A stretch of DNA of 64,000 nt from Diphasiastrum complanatum (GCA_029204225.1 CM055111.1:3101029-3165028); one strand, 5' to 3'. Positions 1 to 11,974 are shown, counted from the stretch's first letter. Numbers and translations are program-made. Notes: generated from the letters alone by a model not told the origin.

Positions 1-529
1 GAAGTGTGTCAGCATAGCAACAAAAATCAAGATGTAATGCATTCTATAATAATGCACAAATGAAGAGCAATGTGTGTGGACAAAATTGCACTCTTTGATT
101 AATCAAAAATAGAATACATGAGCGTGAAGCAGTGCGCTGGTCTGTGAGGTGCAAAAATACAGAGCTTCAGACGCTTGATTGTTGCTAGATGATTCTTACT
201 TTTGTCTGAAAAAATATAATCAGACTAGAAGGAATCAAATGAATTGAATTTATCCAATGATCACTAACTGGTAAAGGTGCAAGCTTTATTCTAAATTCAC
301 TTGAATTGTTTTATGATTGCTATTCAATGATTAGTACTTGAGAGTATAAGTTTGAATCTACTTAATTTGCTAGAGCCGTCCTATAGTAGATAGCCATCAT
401 TATAAATAGTAACTCTATGTACAAGTAGGTGGACTATCAACATCATCCTTCTGATCGCGATGTGGGTTGGAGTCGACTGACAGTACATGGATTGACTTCT
501 CCCTATATCGAACTTGATCTGACTTGATG
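1..529. other. No recognisable gene
   Basis: I see no coding similarity, RNA gene or LTR edge here. The stretch is A+T-rich and short ORFs near its right end come from the adjoining tandem repeat. It is probably eroded repeat DNA. Confidence 0.5.
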
Positions 530-725
530 AGAGAGTCAAGTAAGTCGATTGAGTCGAGTAAGTCAAGTGAGTCGAGAGTCGATGGAGTTGAGTAAGTCGA
601 GAGTCGAGTAAGTCGATGGAGTCGAGCGTCGAGTGTTGATAAAGTGTTGAGGGAGTCGAGTGTCGATGGAGTCGAGTAAGTCAACTGTCAAGTAAGTTGA
701 ATGCATTGATGTTGAAGTCAAGTCG
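530..725. repeat. Degenerate GTCGAG/AAGTCGA tandem repeat
   Basis: The hexamer-like words GTCGAG, AAGTCGA and GATGGAGTCGAG recur about every 9-15 bases across this block with many point changes. Because stops are rare in the repeated words, it produces overlapping short ORFs rich in Ser, Thr and Leu on the minus strand that look spurious. It ends a few bases before the LTR beginning at 732. Confidence 0.75.
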
Positions 726-731
726 AGGGAG

Positions 732-1640
732 TGTTGGCAGATTCTAGAGAATTCCCAGATGTCGAGCCAAGCTGAAGACACAGAGTATCTCTCACCCATG
801 ACCGAGGAGGTCTCAGAAGGAGGAGAGTAGAAGAAGCTGAGAGCCGAGAATTACCAGCTAGGATGACAGTTATTATCTATGTGAGCCTACATGGTGTATC
901 CCAGAGAAGGAACAACCATGTAGGAGCTAGTAACATTTCCTAGGCATTGTAAATGGTGTAGACCCCTTAAATAATTTAGAGTGAGCCACCTTTTGATGGT
1001 GACCACTAGTGGAAGGGCTTTTTCCACTTGTAATTTTCAAATTAGTGGAATTGCCACTTGGGCTCTACATGGCAGCCTTCTTGCTTATTTAAGGACCCCC
1101 CTCTCTTATGAGGGAGATTTGATTGTATTGTCAATTGCTCTTGAGTGAATAAAGAAGATCTTCCACGAGTTCTTGATGATTGTGAAGCTCCTTGTTCATG
1201 GCAATCTTCTTGAGTGAAATTTCTATGAGCATGTTCTGATTTCCTTTGTGATTGTGGATTAGTTAGATCTCTTGCTCACTTTCTTGTTTCGTGGAATGTA
1301 GATGTGGATTAATTATTTTGTTTCTTGATTATGTAGTTTCAGCATGCAGGTAAACTATAGAGGCTGAGATTGTGGATCTGATTTGCATATTTTCTAACAA
1401 TCTTGTCCTTGATTATTCTTGGACATTCCAAGCATCAAGAAATGAGTGTTACTTGATCCTTGGACTGCTAGATTGCTATTAGGAAACTAGTTTTCTTGTT
1501 TCTTGTTGAGTAGCTTAATTTTGTCATTGCATTGTTTTCTGATTTTGGTAGATAGATTGTAGATTTGCTCTTTGATTCAGAATGTTGATCTATACTGAGC
1601 TAGGACTGTTGCATGGCTTGTAAATGCATGTAGCTGAGTA
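732..1640 (+). mobile_element. LTR of Gy family, copy a (5' LTR, right edge unclear)
   Basis: The block begins TGTTGGCAGATTCTAGAG and aligns by eye over most of its length with the reverse complement of the Gy1 LTR at 29,200-30,365. Shared words include GACCGAGGAGGTCTC, CTGAGAGCCGAGA, CCATGTAGGA, GAGTGAGCCA followed by TTTTGATGGTGACC, and TTGCTTATTTAAG, which could be a TATA-like element. The right edge cannot be fixed, because similarity fades around 1,640 and no PBS is recognisable before gag. The copy is truncated after gag by the LTR of Copia B. Confidence 0.75.
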
Positions 1641-1689
1641 ACGTGCTCACTTAAACAGAGCTTTTGCAAATAATGTTTCGCATACTGAA

Positions 1690-2395
1690 CAACGTACTCC
1701 AAAGCTCGATTTACCTAAGTACGACGGTAACACTGATCCTCAAAGATTTCTTCAAGTCTTTGAGAATGCATGTGATGTCTATGGCGAGACATCACCAGAC
1801 GCTATGGTACAGCTCTTCTCGATGACCATGATCGATCGAGCACAAGAATGGTTTTTTAACCTTGATTGTGAAGATAAACGAGATTGGTCACTCTTGAAGG
1901 AGGCATTTATCAAACGCTTCAAGCCATTTCGCTTGATCGAAAGTCCTTTTGTCAAGCTAAGTAACATCAAAATGACAAAAGATGAGAAGTATGTGACTAC
2001 ATTGAACGATTTAAAAGACTAAAAAGTGTAGTACAAGAGCAACCCACTGAGTCTATGCTCATAATATAGCTCCTCGTTGGACTCCCACGATGGATACGAC
2101 GTGAACTTCGCTTCAATGATGAATACACATCATTGAAACAAGCCATGTCTGATGCCATTCGGGAAGAAGATGAGGGATCAGATGTCGATGAGCCACGTGA
2201 ACGGAGAGCACATCGTGCTATCCAAGAAGCTTGACCAAATGAGGAGACACAAGAACAGTTGTGGAAAACACAGATGGAGTTGCTTAACCAGCAACACCAA
2301 CAACAGATGGAGAAACTCACAAAAGAGTTTCAAAACACTCTTAAGTCTATCCAGCAATCGATGCCAGGTCAGTTACCCATCGGCCAATGATAAAT
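1690..2395 (+). pseudogene. gag: Gy-family gag remnant, copy a
   Basis: The reading frame holds the conserved core of a Ty3/Gypsy-type retrotrans_gag (capsid-like) domain: KLDLPKYDGNTDP, then FENACDVYGETSPDA, MTMIDRAQEWFFNL and FIKRFKPF. It matches the Gy1 Gag at 32,702-33,850 almost residue for residue, with its counterpart KSIQQSMPGQ near the end. The longest open piece is 1,804-2,022. A frameshift and stops follow (TAA at the end of LNDLKD, another TAG near 2,070). The zinc-knuckle half is absent because Copia B's LTR replaces it at about 2,390. This is a dead copy; the family assignment rests on the paralogue in the same window. Confidence 0.8.
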
Positions 2396-2566
2396 TTTAC
2401 AATTTTTAGGACAATAATGATTGTACTTTACAATCATAGAGAGTTATTGGTTGCTTAATCAATGGATCTATCAAGTTCTACACATTAGATCTTGATCTAG
2501 ATTCACTACACTTGGATTTAAGCAAGAGCAATGGATCAACACATCATTAATTAGTGAGAGCGGCCT

Positions 2567-2576
2567 CACACGTGTG
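2567..2576. promoter_or_regulatory. CACACGTGTG palindrome (G-box core) in B LTR
   Basis: An exact 10-base palindrome centred on CACGTG, the plant G-box core bound by bZIP and bHLH factors. Further exact copies occur at 2,964 and 3,158 in the same LTR. A regulatory role is inferred. Confidence 0.4.
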
Positions 2577-2963
2577 GAGTACAGTCCACAGTACGGTTTG
2601 CACCTGAAACAACAAGTACAATCATCCTAGATAGCAATCATTCATAGAAATCACAAGACAAATGACTAGAACCTCACAAAAGTGTAGAATGCAAAAGTCT
2701 CATCAATCTTCTTAGCAAAATGATGATCCTTTTATGGATCAAGTACATCCATGAGTCTGGTATAGTCCAGCAGGTCTTCACACGTTTGAAGAGTGCCACA
2801 TCACTCAGATCTATCCATTTGATTCATCCTTGATCCTTATCCAATAGTTGACCTTCTAGAAGATGGCTAAAATCCAAAAAGCTAGTCTCCTAGAATATAG
2901 GAATACTCTCTACAAAATAGGATCTAAGGAAAATGCTCAACTCTTATCTTCTAGTACTCTATA

Positions 2964-2973
2964 CACACGTGTG
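2964..2973. promoter_or_regulatory. CACACGTGTG palindrome, second copy in B LTR
   Basis: An exact match to the palindrome at 2,567, in different flanking sequence, so it is not simply a tandem duplication of a longer unit. Confidence 0.4.
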
Positions 2974-3157
2974 AACATCCACTTGCCATGTGGGAGCATT
3001 TACTCATGCACATGCAAGGAAAAGCTAATTTCTAGGTGACTAGTCAACTTGACTAAAAACTAGTCATATCATGTTCACACTAACTAGATTGATACAAAAT
3101 CAATTTAGATATATACAAGCATGAAAAGTACATCCTTTCACACATGGGAACAGGCTC

Positions 3158-3167
3158 CACACGTGTG
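3158..3167. promoter_or_regulatory. CACACGTGTG palindrome, third copy in B LTR
   Basis: An exact match lying about 80 bases inside the U3 start of the B LTR, where an upstream promoter element would be expected. Function is inferred. Confidence 0.45.
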
Positions 3168-3258
3168 AAATTAGATCATCACATTATTCTAATGTTTGAT
3201 CAATATTTACACTAACCAATGTCAAGTGAGAAGTGACAATTTTCAACACTCCTCACTT

Positions 3259-6108
3259 CTAACTTGGCAAATCTATTGTACATCTATCTACAATTCCAAG
3301 AGCATATCTTAACTTAAAAAATGGATCTTTGGACAATGGCTTGGTTAAGATATCAGCTATGCATTCGGATGATGGTACATGATGTAGTTGCACCTCCTTG
3401 GATTGTACCTTCTCCCTCACAAAGTGGTGAGCTATCTCAATATGCTTTGTTCTAGCATGGAAGATAGGACTTGAAGCAATTTTTTGAGAAGCTTGATTGT
3501 CACAAAATATGTAAGGGATCTCCTCGGCCTCTAGCACATGTAGTTCTATCAAGAGTCTTCTTAGCCATAGGAGCTCTTTGGTTGTTGAAGTCAATGCCTT
3601 GTACTCGGCTTCACAAGAAAATAGTGAGATTGTATCTTGCTTTTTGGAAAGCCAAGATATTACTCCACAAAGAAATGTTTCAAATGCACTAATGGACTCC
3701 CTATCCATCTTGTCACCTGCAAAATCTGAATCCGAGTAGGCTCTCAAGTGCAAGTTAGATCCTTCATAAAGTATGCCAAAAAATCTAGTACTAGAAACAT
3801 ATCTAAGTACTCTCTTGGCACTTTTCCAATGATGAACTAAAGGAGCTTGCATACTTTGACTCAACTTGCTTACACAAAAACGTAAGTCAGGTCTAGTGAT
3901 GGTCAAATAGATTAGAGAGCCTATAAGCTTCCTAAAGAGGGTGATGTCCTCAAAGGATGCTTCATCACCTTCATTAGTTGCTTTCACAACATGCTCCATA
4001 GGGGTGTCAATCCCCTTACAATCTTTCATACCCCAAATCTTTCAAGAATGGAAGTAGCATACTTAGATTGACTTATGAAAGTACAATTGCTACTTCTAGA
4101 CACTTCTATCCCAAGTATAAACTTTAGGAAGCCTAGATCTACCATCTTGAACTCACTTTTACTTTGCCTATGCCATCATCATCATTTCCTGTCATAATGA
4201 TGTCATCAACATAAAGCACCAAAATGATAATCTTTCCTTCATTACATTTGAAATATAAAGAAGGTTCATAAGCACTTAGTACAAAGCCAAGGGAATAGAG
4301 AAAATCATGCAACCTAGAGTACCAACCTCTAGGTGCTTGCTTCAAGCCATATAGGCTCTTCCTTAAGTAGCACACCTTTTGCTCCTCACAACCTTGATGA
4401 AGCCCTCGGGTTGCATCATGTAGATTTCATCTTCTAAGAAGCCATTCAAGAAGGCATTTGTCATATCCATTTGGTAGAGATCCCACTTGAACAAAGTAGC
4501 AATGCAAATGATTAATCTAATAGCTGCAAGCATAGCTACAGGTGCAAATGTTTCTTCATAATCCAATCCTTTTATTTGAAGAAATCCCTTAGCAACAATC
4601 CTAGCTTTGTACTTACTAATAGATCCATCTTGATTGTACTTTATTCTATAAATCCACTTACATGCAAGTGGTTCCTTCCCTCTTGGAAGATTTACAAGAT
4701 TCCAAGTATGATTTTCTTCTAATGCATCATACTCTACTTGCATTGCATCTCTCCAAACTTTAGATTTATATGCTTCTTCAAAAGATGATGGTTCTTCAAG
4801 CAATTTAGCTAAAAAGGAGTAAGAGGTAGAAGGTGTAGAGTCTTCCTTTTGCTTTCCCTTGTCCACATAGGTGAGCCTTGAGGGCTCGTCCTTGCTCCTT
4901 GATGATCTTCTCGGTCCCTTTTGACTCGGATCCATGTCTCCATCCTCGGGTTTGTCATGATCCTCCTCAGGTTTGTCAAGATCCTCCTCAGATTTGTCAA
5001 GATCTTCAATGCACAATGGAATTGTGACTCATCAAAAAGTACCTTCTTTGCTTACCTTTACTTTCTTGTATATAGGATCATATATCCTATATCCCTGGCT
5101 TATTTCTCCATAGCCAACAAAGATCGCCTTGAAGGAGGTAGCATCTTCTTTCCTTCTAGTCTCCAAAGGGATGTGAACATAACAAATACATCCAAAGATC
5201 TTAAAATCTTTTACATTGGGTTTCTTATCAAACAAGGCTTGATAAGGTGGGATACCATCTATAGAACTACTAGGAAGTCTACTACACAAATAATTAGCAC
5301 ATGTTATAGCTTCTCCCCAAAATGAGATGGGAAGTGATGCATCAGGTCTTAAAGACTTTGCACACTCACATAGACTCCTATTTTTCCTCTCGGCCACCCG
5401 ATTTTGTTGGGGGTGTAGGAACAAGTGTATTGTAACTTAATGCCATTGATCTCACAAAAGTCTTTCATTTTATTGGAGGTATACTCTCCTCAATTATCTC
5501 ATCTTAGTGCTTTGATAGAAGTACTAAGTTGTTTCTCTACTAGAGACTTGAACTTAATGAAAGCTTCATAAACAAGACTTTTTTTTTGATAGTAACTCAA
5601 TCCATGTGAATCTAGTACAATCATCTATAAAAGTTACATACACCAAGGCACCTCCATTACTTGCATGTGAAAAACTATGTACATCAGAATGTATGAGATC
5701 CAAGGGAGAGAGAGATCTTGATGAAGATCTCTTGTAAGAAGATTTGTGTGACGTTGCAAGGCCACATGCCTCACACATCTTTCCACACTTCTTGAAAGCT
5801 CTTGGTAGGCCGAGAGCTAGTTCCTTGCTTGCCATTGACTCTATAGATTGAAGATTAGGATGGCCTAATCTCTTATGCCAAATCTCCACTTGAGTTAGCT
5901 CCTCCCTAGCCAAGTTCACACTTTCACTTGCAACATTAGCATCCAATTACTTGAAAAGTCTATCTTGCTTAATGCCACTAGCTATGCACTTATCAATTTT
6001 TAAGATGGAACAAATTCCATTCTTGAAATGTACATCTGGTCCATTGTCCTACATTAAGCAAGTTTCTTGAAATGGTAGGAACATCCAAAAAATTATCTAT
6101 TCATCAAG
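3259..6108 (-). pseudogene. pol: Copia B pol (integrase, RT, RNase H), decayed
   Basis: Read on the minus strand, the pieces follow normal Copia order. They are the end of protease/GAG_pre-integrase (about 6,108-5,950), the integrase zinc finger (HKRLGHPN, then CEACGLATSHK), catalytic-core words LIHSDVH and FIDDCTRFTW (5,946-5,566), the integrase C-terminal part with PQQNRVAERKNRS (5,424-5,032), RT fingers CKWIYRIKYNQDGS (5,016-4,363), RT catalytic LYVDDIIMTGND (4,375-4,139), and thumb plus RNase H with SDSDFAGDK and SCEAEYKAL (4,029-3,259). Frameshifts separate these blocks. Two stops fall in the SDNGGEY integrase motif near 5,500. Gag is missing, because the copy stops at about 6,108 where the leader of Copia C begins. 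It is closely similar to Copia D. Confidence 0.9.
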
Positions 6109-6655
6109 GATTTGGAGGAGATATCAATGCTAGAGCATGCTACATTGACTGCTACTCAAAAATCGAGGTTTTTGCATATGTAGATTGGATCTTTTGTAGG
6201 TAAAAACTCAATTTAGTTCAATGAACTTGAGGAATTCCAATTTCACACTATACTTACTAGAAATAGCTGATTTTTTATGCATTAGGAAGGTCTCACTTGA
6301 GGCTACAAGATTCTATATCAAGGTTTTAGCAATTGCATGTAGGATTTGAAATATTCAATTTTTTTGTGATTTTGTCAAAACCCTAATTTTTATTGGATAT
6401 CTATTTTGTGAGGTTACTGAACTTCATTAGAATGTGTGTAAATCTTCGGAAGTGGCAAGAGTCATTAGATTGAGGATAGATCATAAGTTGATCAAGATTT
6501 CTACATTCTATGTGTTGATTTGCTAGATATAAGTGCTAGAAGAGAATTGAGAGGTTCCATATCTTGTGATTTCTTTTTGGAAACATTTGTTGTATTTCAA
6601 AAGAGTGCTTTGTGCATTGGAACAGGTTGAAAGAGAAAGATCAGATCATTGCAAC
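6109..6655 (+). other. Untranslated leader ahead of Copia C gag
   Basis: No coding similarity is visible. Position and style match the leader between PBS and gag in Copia D (18,723-19,521). No LTR edge or PBS is recognisable, so the element's left end has been lost, probably at the junction with Copia B. Confidence 0.4.
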
Positions 6656-7747
6656 ATGGCTACATCAAGTGGAGTCATGCTGGAAGCCAATGATAGGCTT
6701 CCCTCAAGCAACTATTCATTGTGGAAAGTGAGGATGGAATCACTTCTTGAGATGAATACTACACATGATAAAGGTGAATGTTACCAAGGAACTTCTCAAG
6801 TTGGTAAGAGTACTTCATCAAAGGATGCTTGGGATTCATTAAATAAGCTTTATGAATCCAAGTCTACATCTAGAGTGTTGACTCTAAGAAGACAAATCTT
6901 TCAAAGTTTGCAAAAGAATGAAGAGAGTCCAAATATTTCTCTTTTCAGAGTGAAGGCTTTGAATGATGAGTTATCTTGCATTGACAAAAGCTTTAAGGAA
7001 GGAGAACTTGTTCAAGTTATTCTTAATGGTTTGTTGGATGCTCATGCTAACATTGTACAAAGTCTTGCCATTCAAAAAACTTTGCCAATATTGATTGATC
7101 TTCAAGAGATCTTGATCAATGAAGAATATAGGTTTCAAGCAAGAGGTGGATCTACATCAACATCTCAAGTTGGAGAGGAGGCTATGTTCATTAAGGGCAA
7201 ATTCAAGGGCAAAAGCAAAAGTAAGTGGTCTAAGGGCAAGATCAAGGGGAGGCTTCTTCAAATGTCAAAAAGAAAGATAGGTCTAAGCATCAAAGGACAC
7301 TTTACAAGTGAGTGCTACAAGAAGAAGAGATATCAAGGAGACAAGAAAGGTAATCTTACTCATGATGAAGATGGTTTGGATGTTCAAAATTCAAATGATG
7401 ATGCTTTTGTGATGTCTTCATGTATGCTTGCTAATGATGGAGATCTAGATCCATGGTGGATTGATAGTGGTGCAAGCTCACACATGACTTTTCACAAAGA
7501 GTACTTCACTTCTTTGTTGGCATATGGAGATGACAAGAAGGTGATCTACATGGCCAATGATGGTGAGTGTGCAATAAAAGGGATTGGCACAATTCCTATT
7601 TCTCTCTCTACAAATAGGAATCTTCATCTGAAGGATATTTTGTTCATACCTTCCATTACCAAGAATCTACTTAGTGTGAGTCAATTGCTAAGTAAAGGTT
7701 TCAAGTTGAGTTTGAGAAAAGCAAAGTTTGTACCTTCAACTTGCTAA
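6656..7747 (+). pseudogene. gag: Copia C gag and start of protease
   Basis: I chose the ATG at 6,656 (MATSSGVMLEANDRLPSSNY) because it aligns with the start of D Gag; a longer ORF begins upstream at 6,566. The UBN2-type Copia Gag follows: YSLWKVRMESLLEMN, then DAWDSLNKLYESKS, LRRQIFQSLQK and LVQVILNGLLDA. Compared with D Gag, about 45 residues are missing after residue 36. The CCHC zinc knuckle is broken: only GHFTSECYKKK remains, without the first two cysteines. The aspartic protease site WWIDSGASSHMT is intact, followed by the IPSITKNLLSVSQLL segment. A stop at 7,745 ends the frame, and the rest of pol is gone, replaced by inverted fragment E. Confidence 0.85.
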
Positions 7748-7749
7748 CC

Positions 7750-8960
7750 CTTCTCATCATATGTAAGCTTGGAATGGCTTTTGCCTTTGCCATGAGGATA
7801 TTTTTAGAATTTGACTTGGAGAAGCATCTCCACCATCACCATCCAAAGAACCATTTCATCACCATAAAAAATGTTATATCCATCAACATCAATAACATCA
7901 AGCTTATCCATGTTCTCCTTTTCAAAGACAACATCCAAAAAAATGTGCACTTCTTTTGAGGTTAGGAATGTAAATCCTATAAGATTTTCTTACTTCACTA
8001 TAGCCAAAAAACAACCTCCTTCAAGAATCCAAAAGATGAGTTGACATAACAAGTACTACCAAAGACCTTCAAATGCTCCAAACTTGGCTTCTTACCCAAA
8101 ATAACCTCAAATGGACTCTTACCGAGCTTCATATACGTAGCCACTCTGAGTGTCCAACATATTGAGTATGATAAGCGCAAAAGCTTTATTATCCTATGAT
8201 TTCAATTTTGAGTCGGTTGTGTCATCTTCAATCTTCAATTCGATACCTATGACAACATCCCACAACTCGTTCGCAATTAGCAAGGTCTTCATCTTAACAT
8301 GTAAATTTTTTCTTCAATGACTCCATTTAAGAATGTTGCTTGGACATCTATTTGATGGATTTCCAGATTTGCTATTTCCTGCAATCAATACTACGATTTG
8401 CTTTGTATTTGATTTTAAAATTCACGTACATTCAGTTATATTTATGTCTGTTGGCAACTCTATAATAATCCAAGTATGTTTTTTTAAGAGAGATAGGTAT
8501 TCTCGCTATCCATTGTTTTTTTTTAAAATCTGCATTAAAATGCTCTAGAGACTCCTTGATAGAAGTCGACATTTTTTTTAAATAAAATAACATGCATATT
8601 TGAAAATGAATGTGGCTGGTGGAGTTTTTCTTCTAGTTGACCTTCTTGGAATAACAAGTTTGGGTCGTGGTTGCTATTGTTGATTAAGTACTTCTTCCTC
8701 AAATTCACTATCAAATGTGAATTCTTGAACAATTAGGATTAGAGGCGCCTGAGTTTCAGTGTTACTAGAAGTAGGAGCATTAATAGACTCAATTGAAATC
8801 TTGTCCTTATTCTTTAGATTCATAAATTGATTTTCAAGAGATATAACATCCATCTTGACAAATAATAGTTTACTAGCTATAGGGTCATAAAGCTTACAAG
8901 CTTTATTTTATGCCAACAGAAATAGACTTGGTCGCCTACAAGCATCAAGCTTCTTCCCAT
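7750..8960 (-). pseudogene. Copia E, scrambled gag/pol fragments
   Basis: On the minus strand the order is abnormal. From 8,960 to about 8,300 come an integrase C-terminal/linker piece (TPKEHGKKLD, KACKLYDPIASK, PRPKLVIPRRSTRR) and the RT fingers (EIHQIDVQATFLNGVIEEK). From about 8,300 to 8,170 there is a Gag N-terminal piece (MKTLLIANELWDVV, DDTTDSKLKS). From about 8,165 to 7,998 there is an integrase C-terminal piece (KSPFEVILGKKPSLEHLKVF, GSTCYV). A pol-then-gag-then-integrase order cannot come from simple decay of one copy. Many stops and frameshifts are present. Confidence 0.7.
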
Positions 8961-9691
8961 GCTCTTTAGGAGTTTGCCATTTATATTCAAGTATTTTTTT
9001 ACTGATAATGCCTATGAAAGATTGGGCATTGAGATAAGTCCTCAAATTTCAGAATCAAGTTCTAAATCTCATTTGAATGTAATTGAATATCTCTCTTTTT
9101 TTTGTTTCAGATTTTTATTCAATGTCTTGATATTACATTGCAGATAATCTTTATCAAAATGACTCATTAAACTACGGATGCTGTACGTTGTACAATGCAA
9201 ATCTATTCTTTGAGCGGTTTAATTTTTAGGAGGATGTTGATCTTGCAAAGGTAAGTTGTAATCCAATTTTGATATAGTTTCTACAATACTAGTCATCCTT
9301 TTATTTAGTATCAATAATTGATGTTCTGATATTGATTGGCTTGCAAATTTTGCCTAGTGACTATGCAAGCTACCATGTGTACAAATTCAGACAGGAGTTA
9401 ATCTTTAGCATCCTTGGTAGTACCATATGTTGTACTCCCATAGGGGCACGACACTAATGATGTACATATAGAGAGCTATAGAGAGCAAAGAACGGAGATT
9501 TGATAATGTCCCAAATGCATAAATTGCACTATATAGATTCATGAAGAAAGACATTAAATTTGTACAGTTGTACTAAAGCCCAACTTGTGGCTTTCTTTTA
9601 TTGATTAAATTCATGAATTTATACATGTTCTTCTGCAATGTCAATTGTCGATGGAAGATCTTTGCAAGTTCTGATTAGCTCTTGTTTTTTT

Positions 9692-9793
9692 CTTACATGT
9701 AAGAAAATCAATATGTTAATTTATAGATTCATTGCATATAATTTTCTCTGCAATGAATCTATAAATTAACACATTGATTTTCTTACACGTAAG
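9692..9793. repeat. Near-perfect inverted repeat (45-base arms)
   Basis: The left arm (9,692-9,736) and right arm (9,749-9,793) are reverse complements with about two mismatches and a 12-base loop. Each arm ends with a short self-palindrome (CTTACATGTAAG on the left, CTTACACGTAAG on the right). It could be a foldback or MITE-like element, or a small-RNA hairpin. No TSD is obvious. Confidence 0.75.
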
Positions 9794-11247
9794 GGATTGC
9801 AATATCACAGTTTATCTCCAGAATAGGAGTCTACCATTGCAATATCAAAGTTAAAACTAGAATAAGCATTCACCAACAGGAAGCCAAAATGAGTCACTTG
9901 AGGATTTTTGGACAAAAGCCTTCGCTCACATTCCAAAGGAGAAAAGAGGTAAACCTGATGTAAAATTATTAAAGTGCAACTTCCTAGGTGATCACCAACA
10001 CTACATAATGACAAGCCTATGTTTAGTATTGAGACTTGCCCTGTTGGAATTACAATATGTTTTAAATCTTGTGAAGTGGTTAGGCCTAAATTTTTTGATT
10101 TGCCAACTTAATTTATCGTCCTATTGACTAGACATTCATACTCATTTGTTGGGAAACTAGACTACACTATGTTTGATTTATTCATTGACCCAAATGCGAG
10201 CTAAAACATTGGACTTAACTCATTTTCTCTCTCTAAAAATTTTCTGAAACTTGCATGTCTAATTGAAATCTCCACGTAATATAATCTTGTATTTTTTGAA
10301 AGGACAAGTCTAATTGAGAAAGCTGAAATTTTTGTGCCATGTCATTTATTTACCTACATCTGGAACTAGTTCGAAGTTACATGTTGAAAACATGTCATCG
10401 CTTAATCATTATTCTATCTTTATAAAGTTATTATATACATCATCACTTTTATCTAATACCAATTTATGTTATTTCCATCTCATCAAGTCTGAGCCCTGTC
10501 AAATTTGACTCATCCTCATCATCAATCTATATAAAGTGTAATTCAACTATTAAAAAACTCATATCTAGTGACATGTAGCCCATCTGATCACCAATAATTT
10601 TAAATTCACTTTCAAATATCATATCCAATTAACAATCTCCAATTTTGCATCATGAATACTCGTAACTATGATCAATATATAATGTGGCATCCATTTTGAT
10701 AATATCCATACAATCATTTACATGTAATTGAGATTTGAATCTATCAAGATTGAATAATGACTAGACCATCTATAATGCCCTCTGTATTTGTGAAATCTCT
10801 TGCAATCACCCAAAGGTTATATGGAATTACAATATGTGTATTCAAGATACAAAGATGATTCTAAATGTAGACATAGGCCAAGTATAGTTGCATCACCAAT
10901 CACTTCCTTTGATGTTAGCTGATTTCTGCACTAGCTCACTAGTCTGATTAAAACCACTTACCAAAATGAAAGAAAATCATATTTAATCAACACATGTTCA
11001 TATCTAATCCTAAACTCCATTAACAAGTTGCACTATGGCAAAAATGCATTCAATGAATCACCAAAATGCACATCTATTAAGCATTCAACAAGATTTCTAC
11101 ACACATGTAGAAGAGAGCCAAAGATGAGATGATAGTACTGCTCCAAAATCTTCCACATATGCAAATGGAAAATGGTCCTCCTTTCTTCAAGTCCTACCTA
11201 CTATTTATAGTTAGAATTTATGACTCTCTCTCTCTCTCTCATCTCTC

Positions 11248-11322
11248 TAGAATCATTTTTACTAACTTAGCCATCGCCGAGACTAGCTATATTGGCCAAT
11301 ACATAGCTCTAAAAATGATTTA
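11248..11322. repeat. Small element with inverted ends
   Basis: It begins TAGAATCATTTTTA and ends CTAAAAATGATTTA, which are imperfect inverted repeats. The core CCGAGACTAGCTATATTGGC recurs in inverse orientation near 14,708-14,732, next to TAGAATCATTTTTAGAG at 14,674. This suggests a short dispersed element rather than chance. Confidence 0.45.
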
Positions 11323-11708
11323 AGTCATGTGATCTGATTTCATACATGTTAAAGAAATCACGTGGACTTTACTTACAAGGTTGGCCTCAAATAAGCAAAA
11401 TAATCGAGTACTAATTCACAATTTTCACATATCACTCCATCCAAGAATTTAATGTTTATGCTTCTTCCACATAGACATATCCATTACTAATATAGTATAT
11501 AGATTAACCTTAGTGGGAGCATTGGTAGTTATACCTAGCTATTTAGATCATCCGACTTGATTTTTACATAATTGATTCACCTCAATACATAAGATCTGGG
11601 AGTCGTATCCAATATGTTCTAGATGTAACTTGCACTTAATGCCATGTGCAAGGGATAAAATGTTAGAATATTTATCCACTGAGGGGCTGATCTCACTGGA
11701 AGAAGATC

Positions 11709-11974
11709 TGTGAAGTTTTTAGCACGTGTGAACTTCACCACACACCCTACAAGATCTTACTAAGGTGTTGTGATTGCACAAGATTGATCAAAGAACAATA
11801 TGCTTGAAAAATCTAAGGCAAGAGCACAATGGCATACATATGATGAAAAAATCTAACTCTTCATTATGAGAAATGAATGTCAGAAATAATTCTAAGTGTT
11901 CAGTATGGGAAAAATAGGCTGCTCTCGGGTAGAGAGATAAAATCATACATAGGAAACTTGGATAGAGAGAGAAT
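11709..11974 (-). repeat. Truncated 3' LTR of Copia F
   Basis: About 266 bases align closely with 13,470-13,737 of the 5' LTR, including GCACGTGTGAACTTCAC and GGCAAGAGCACAATGGC. At 11,974/11,975 the sequence passes directly into gag codons, marking the deletion junction. Confidence 0.9.

Larger units (their letters stand above)
2388..3248 (-). mobile_element. 3' LTR of Copia B
   Basis: On the minus strand, the sequence just after the B pol stop reads GTGAGGAG (a short PPT) followed by TGTTGAAAATTGTC, a typical LTR start with its outer edge at 3,248. The left edge near 2,388 is inferred from where Gy gag similarity stops. The LTR holds three exact copies of the palindrome CACACGTGTG (2,567, 2,964 and 3,158) and a near copy at about 2,790. 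No partner 5' LTR is present in the window. Confidence 0.65.
8961..11703. other. Unassigned A+T-rich stretch
   Basis: I find no convincing coding region. The ORFs are at most about 70 codons and show no familiar motif. The stretch holds a 45-base hairpin (9,692-9,793), a short (CT)n run near 11,225 and a small element with inverted ends (11,248-11,322). It may be old repeat DNA or true intergenic sequence. Confidence 0.5.

Noticed and set aside
415-799. Ser/Thr/Leu-rich minus-strand ORFs
   Set aside because: Produced by the GTCGAG tandem repeat and the start of the Gy LTR.
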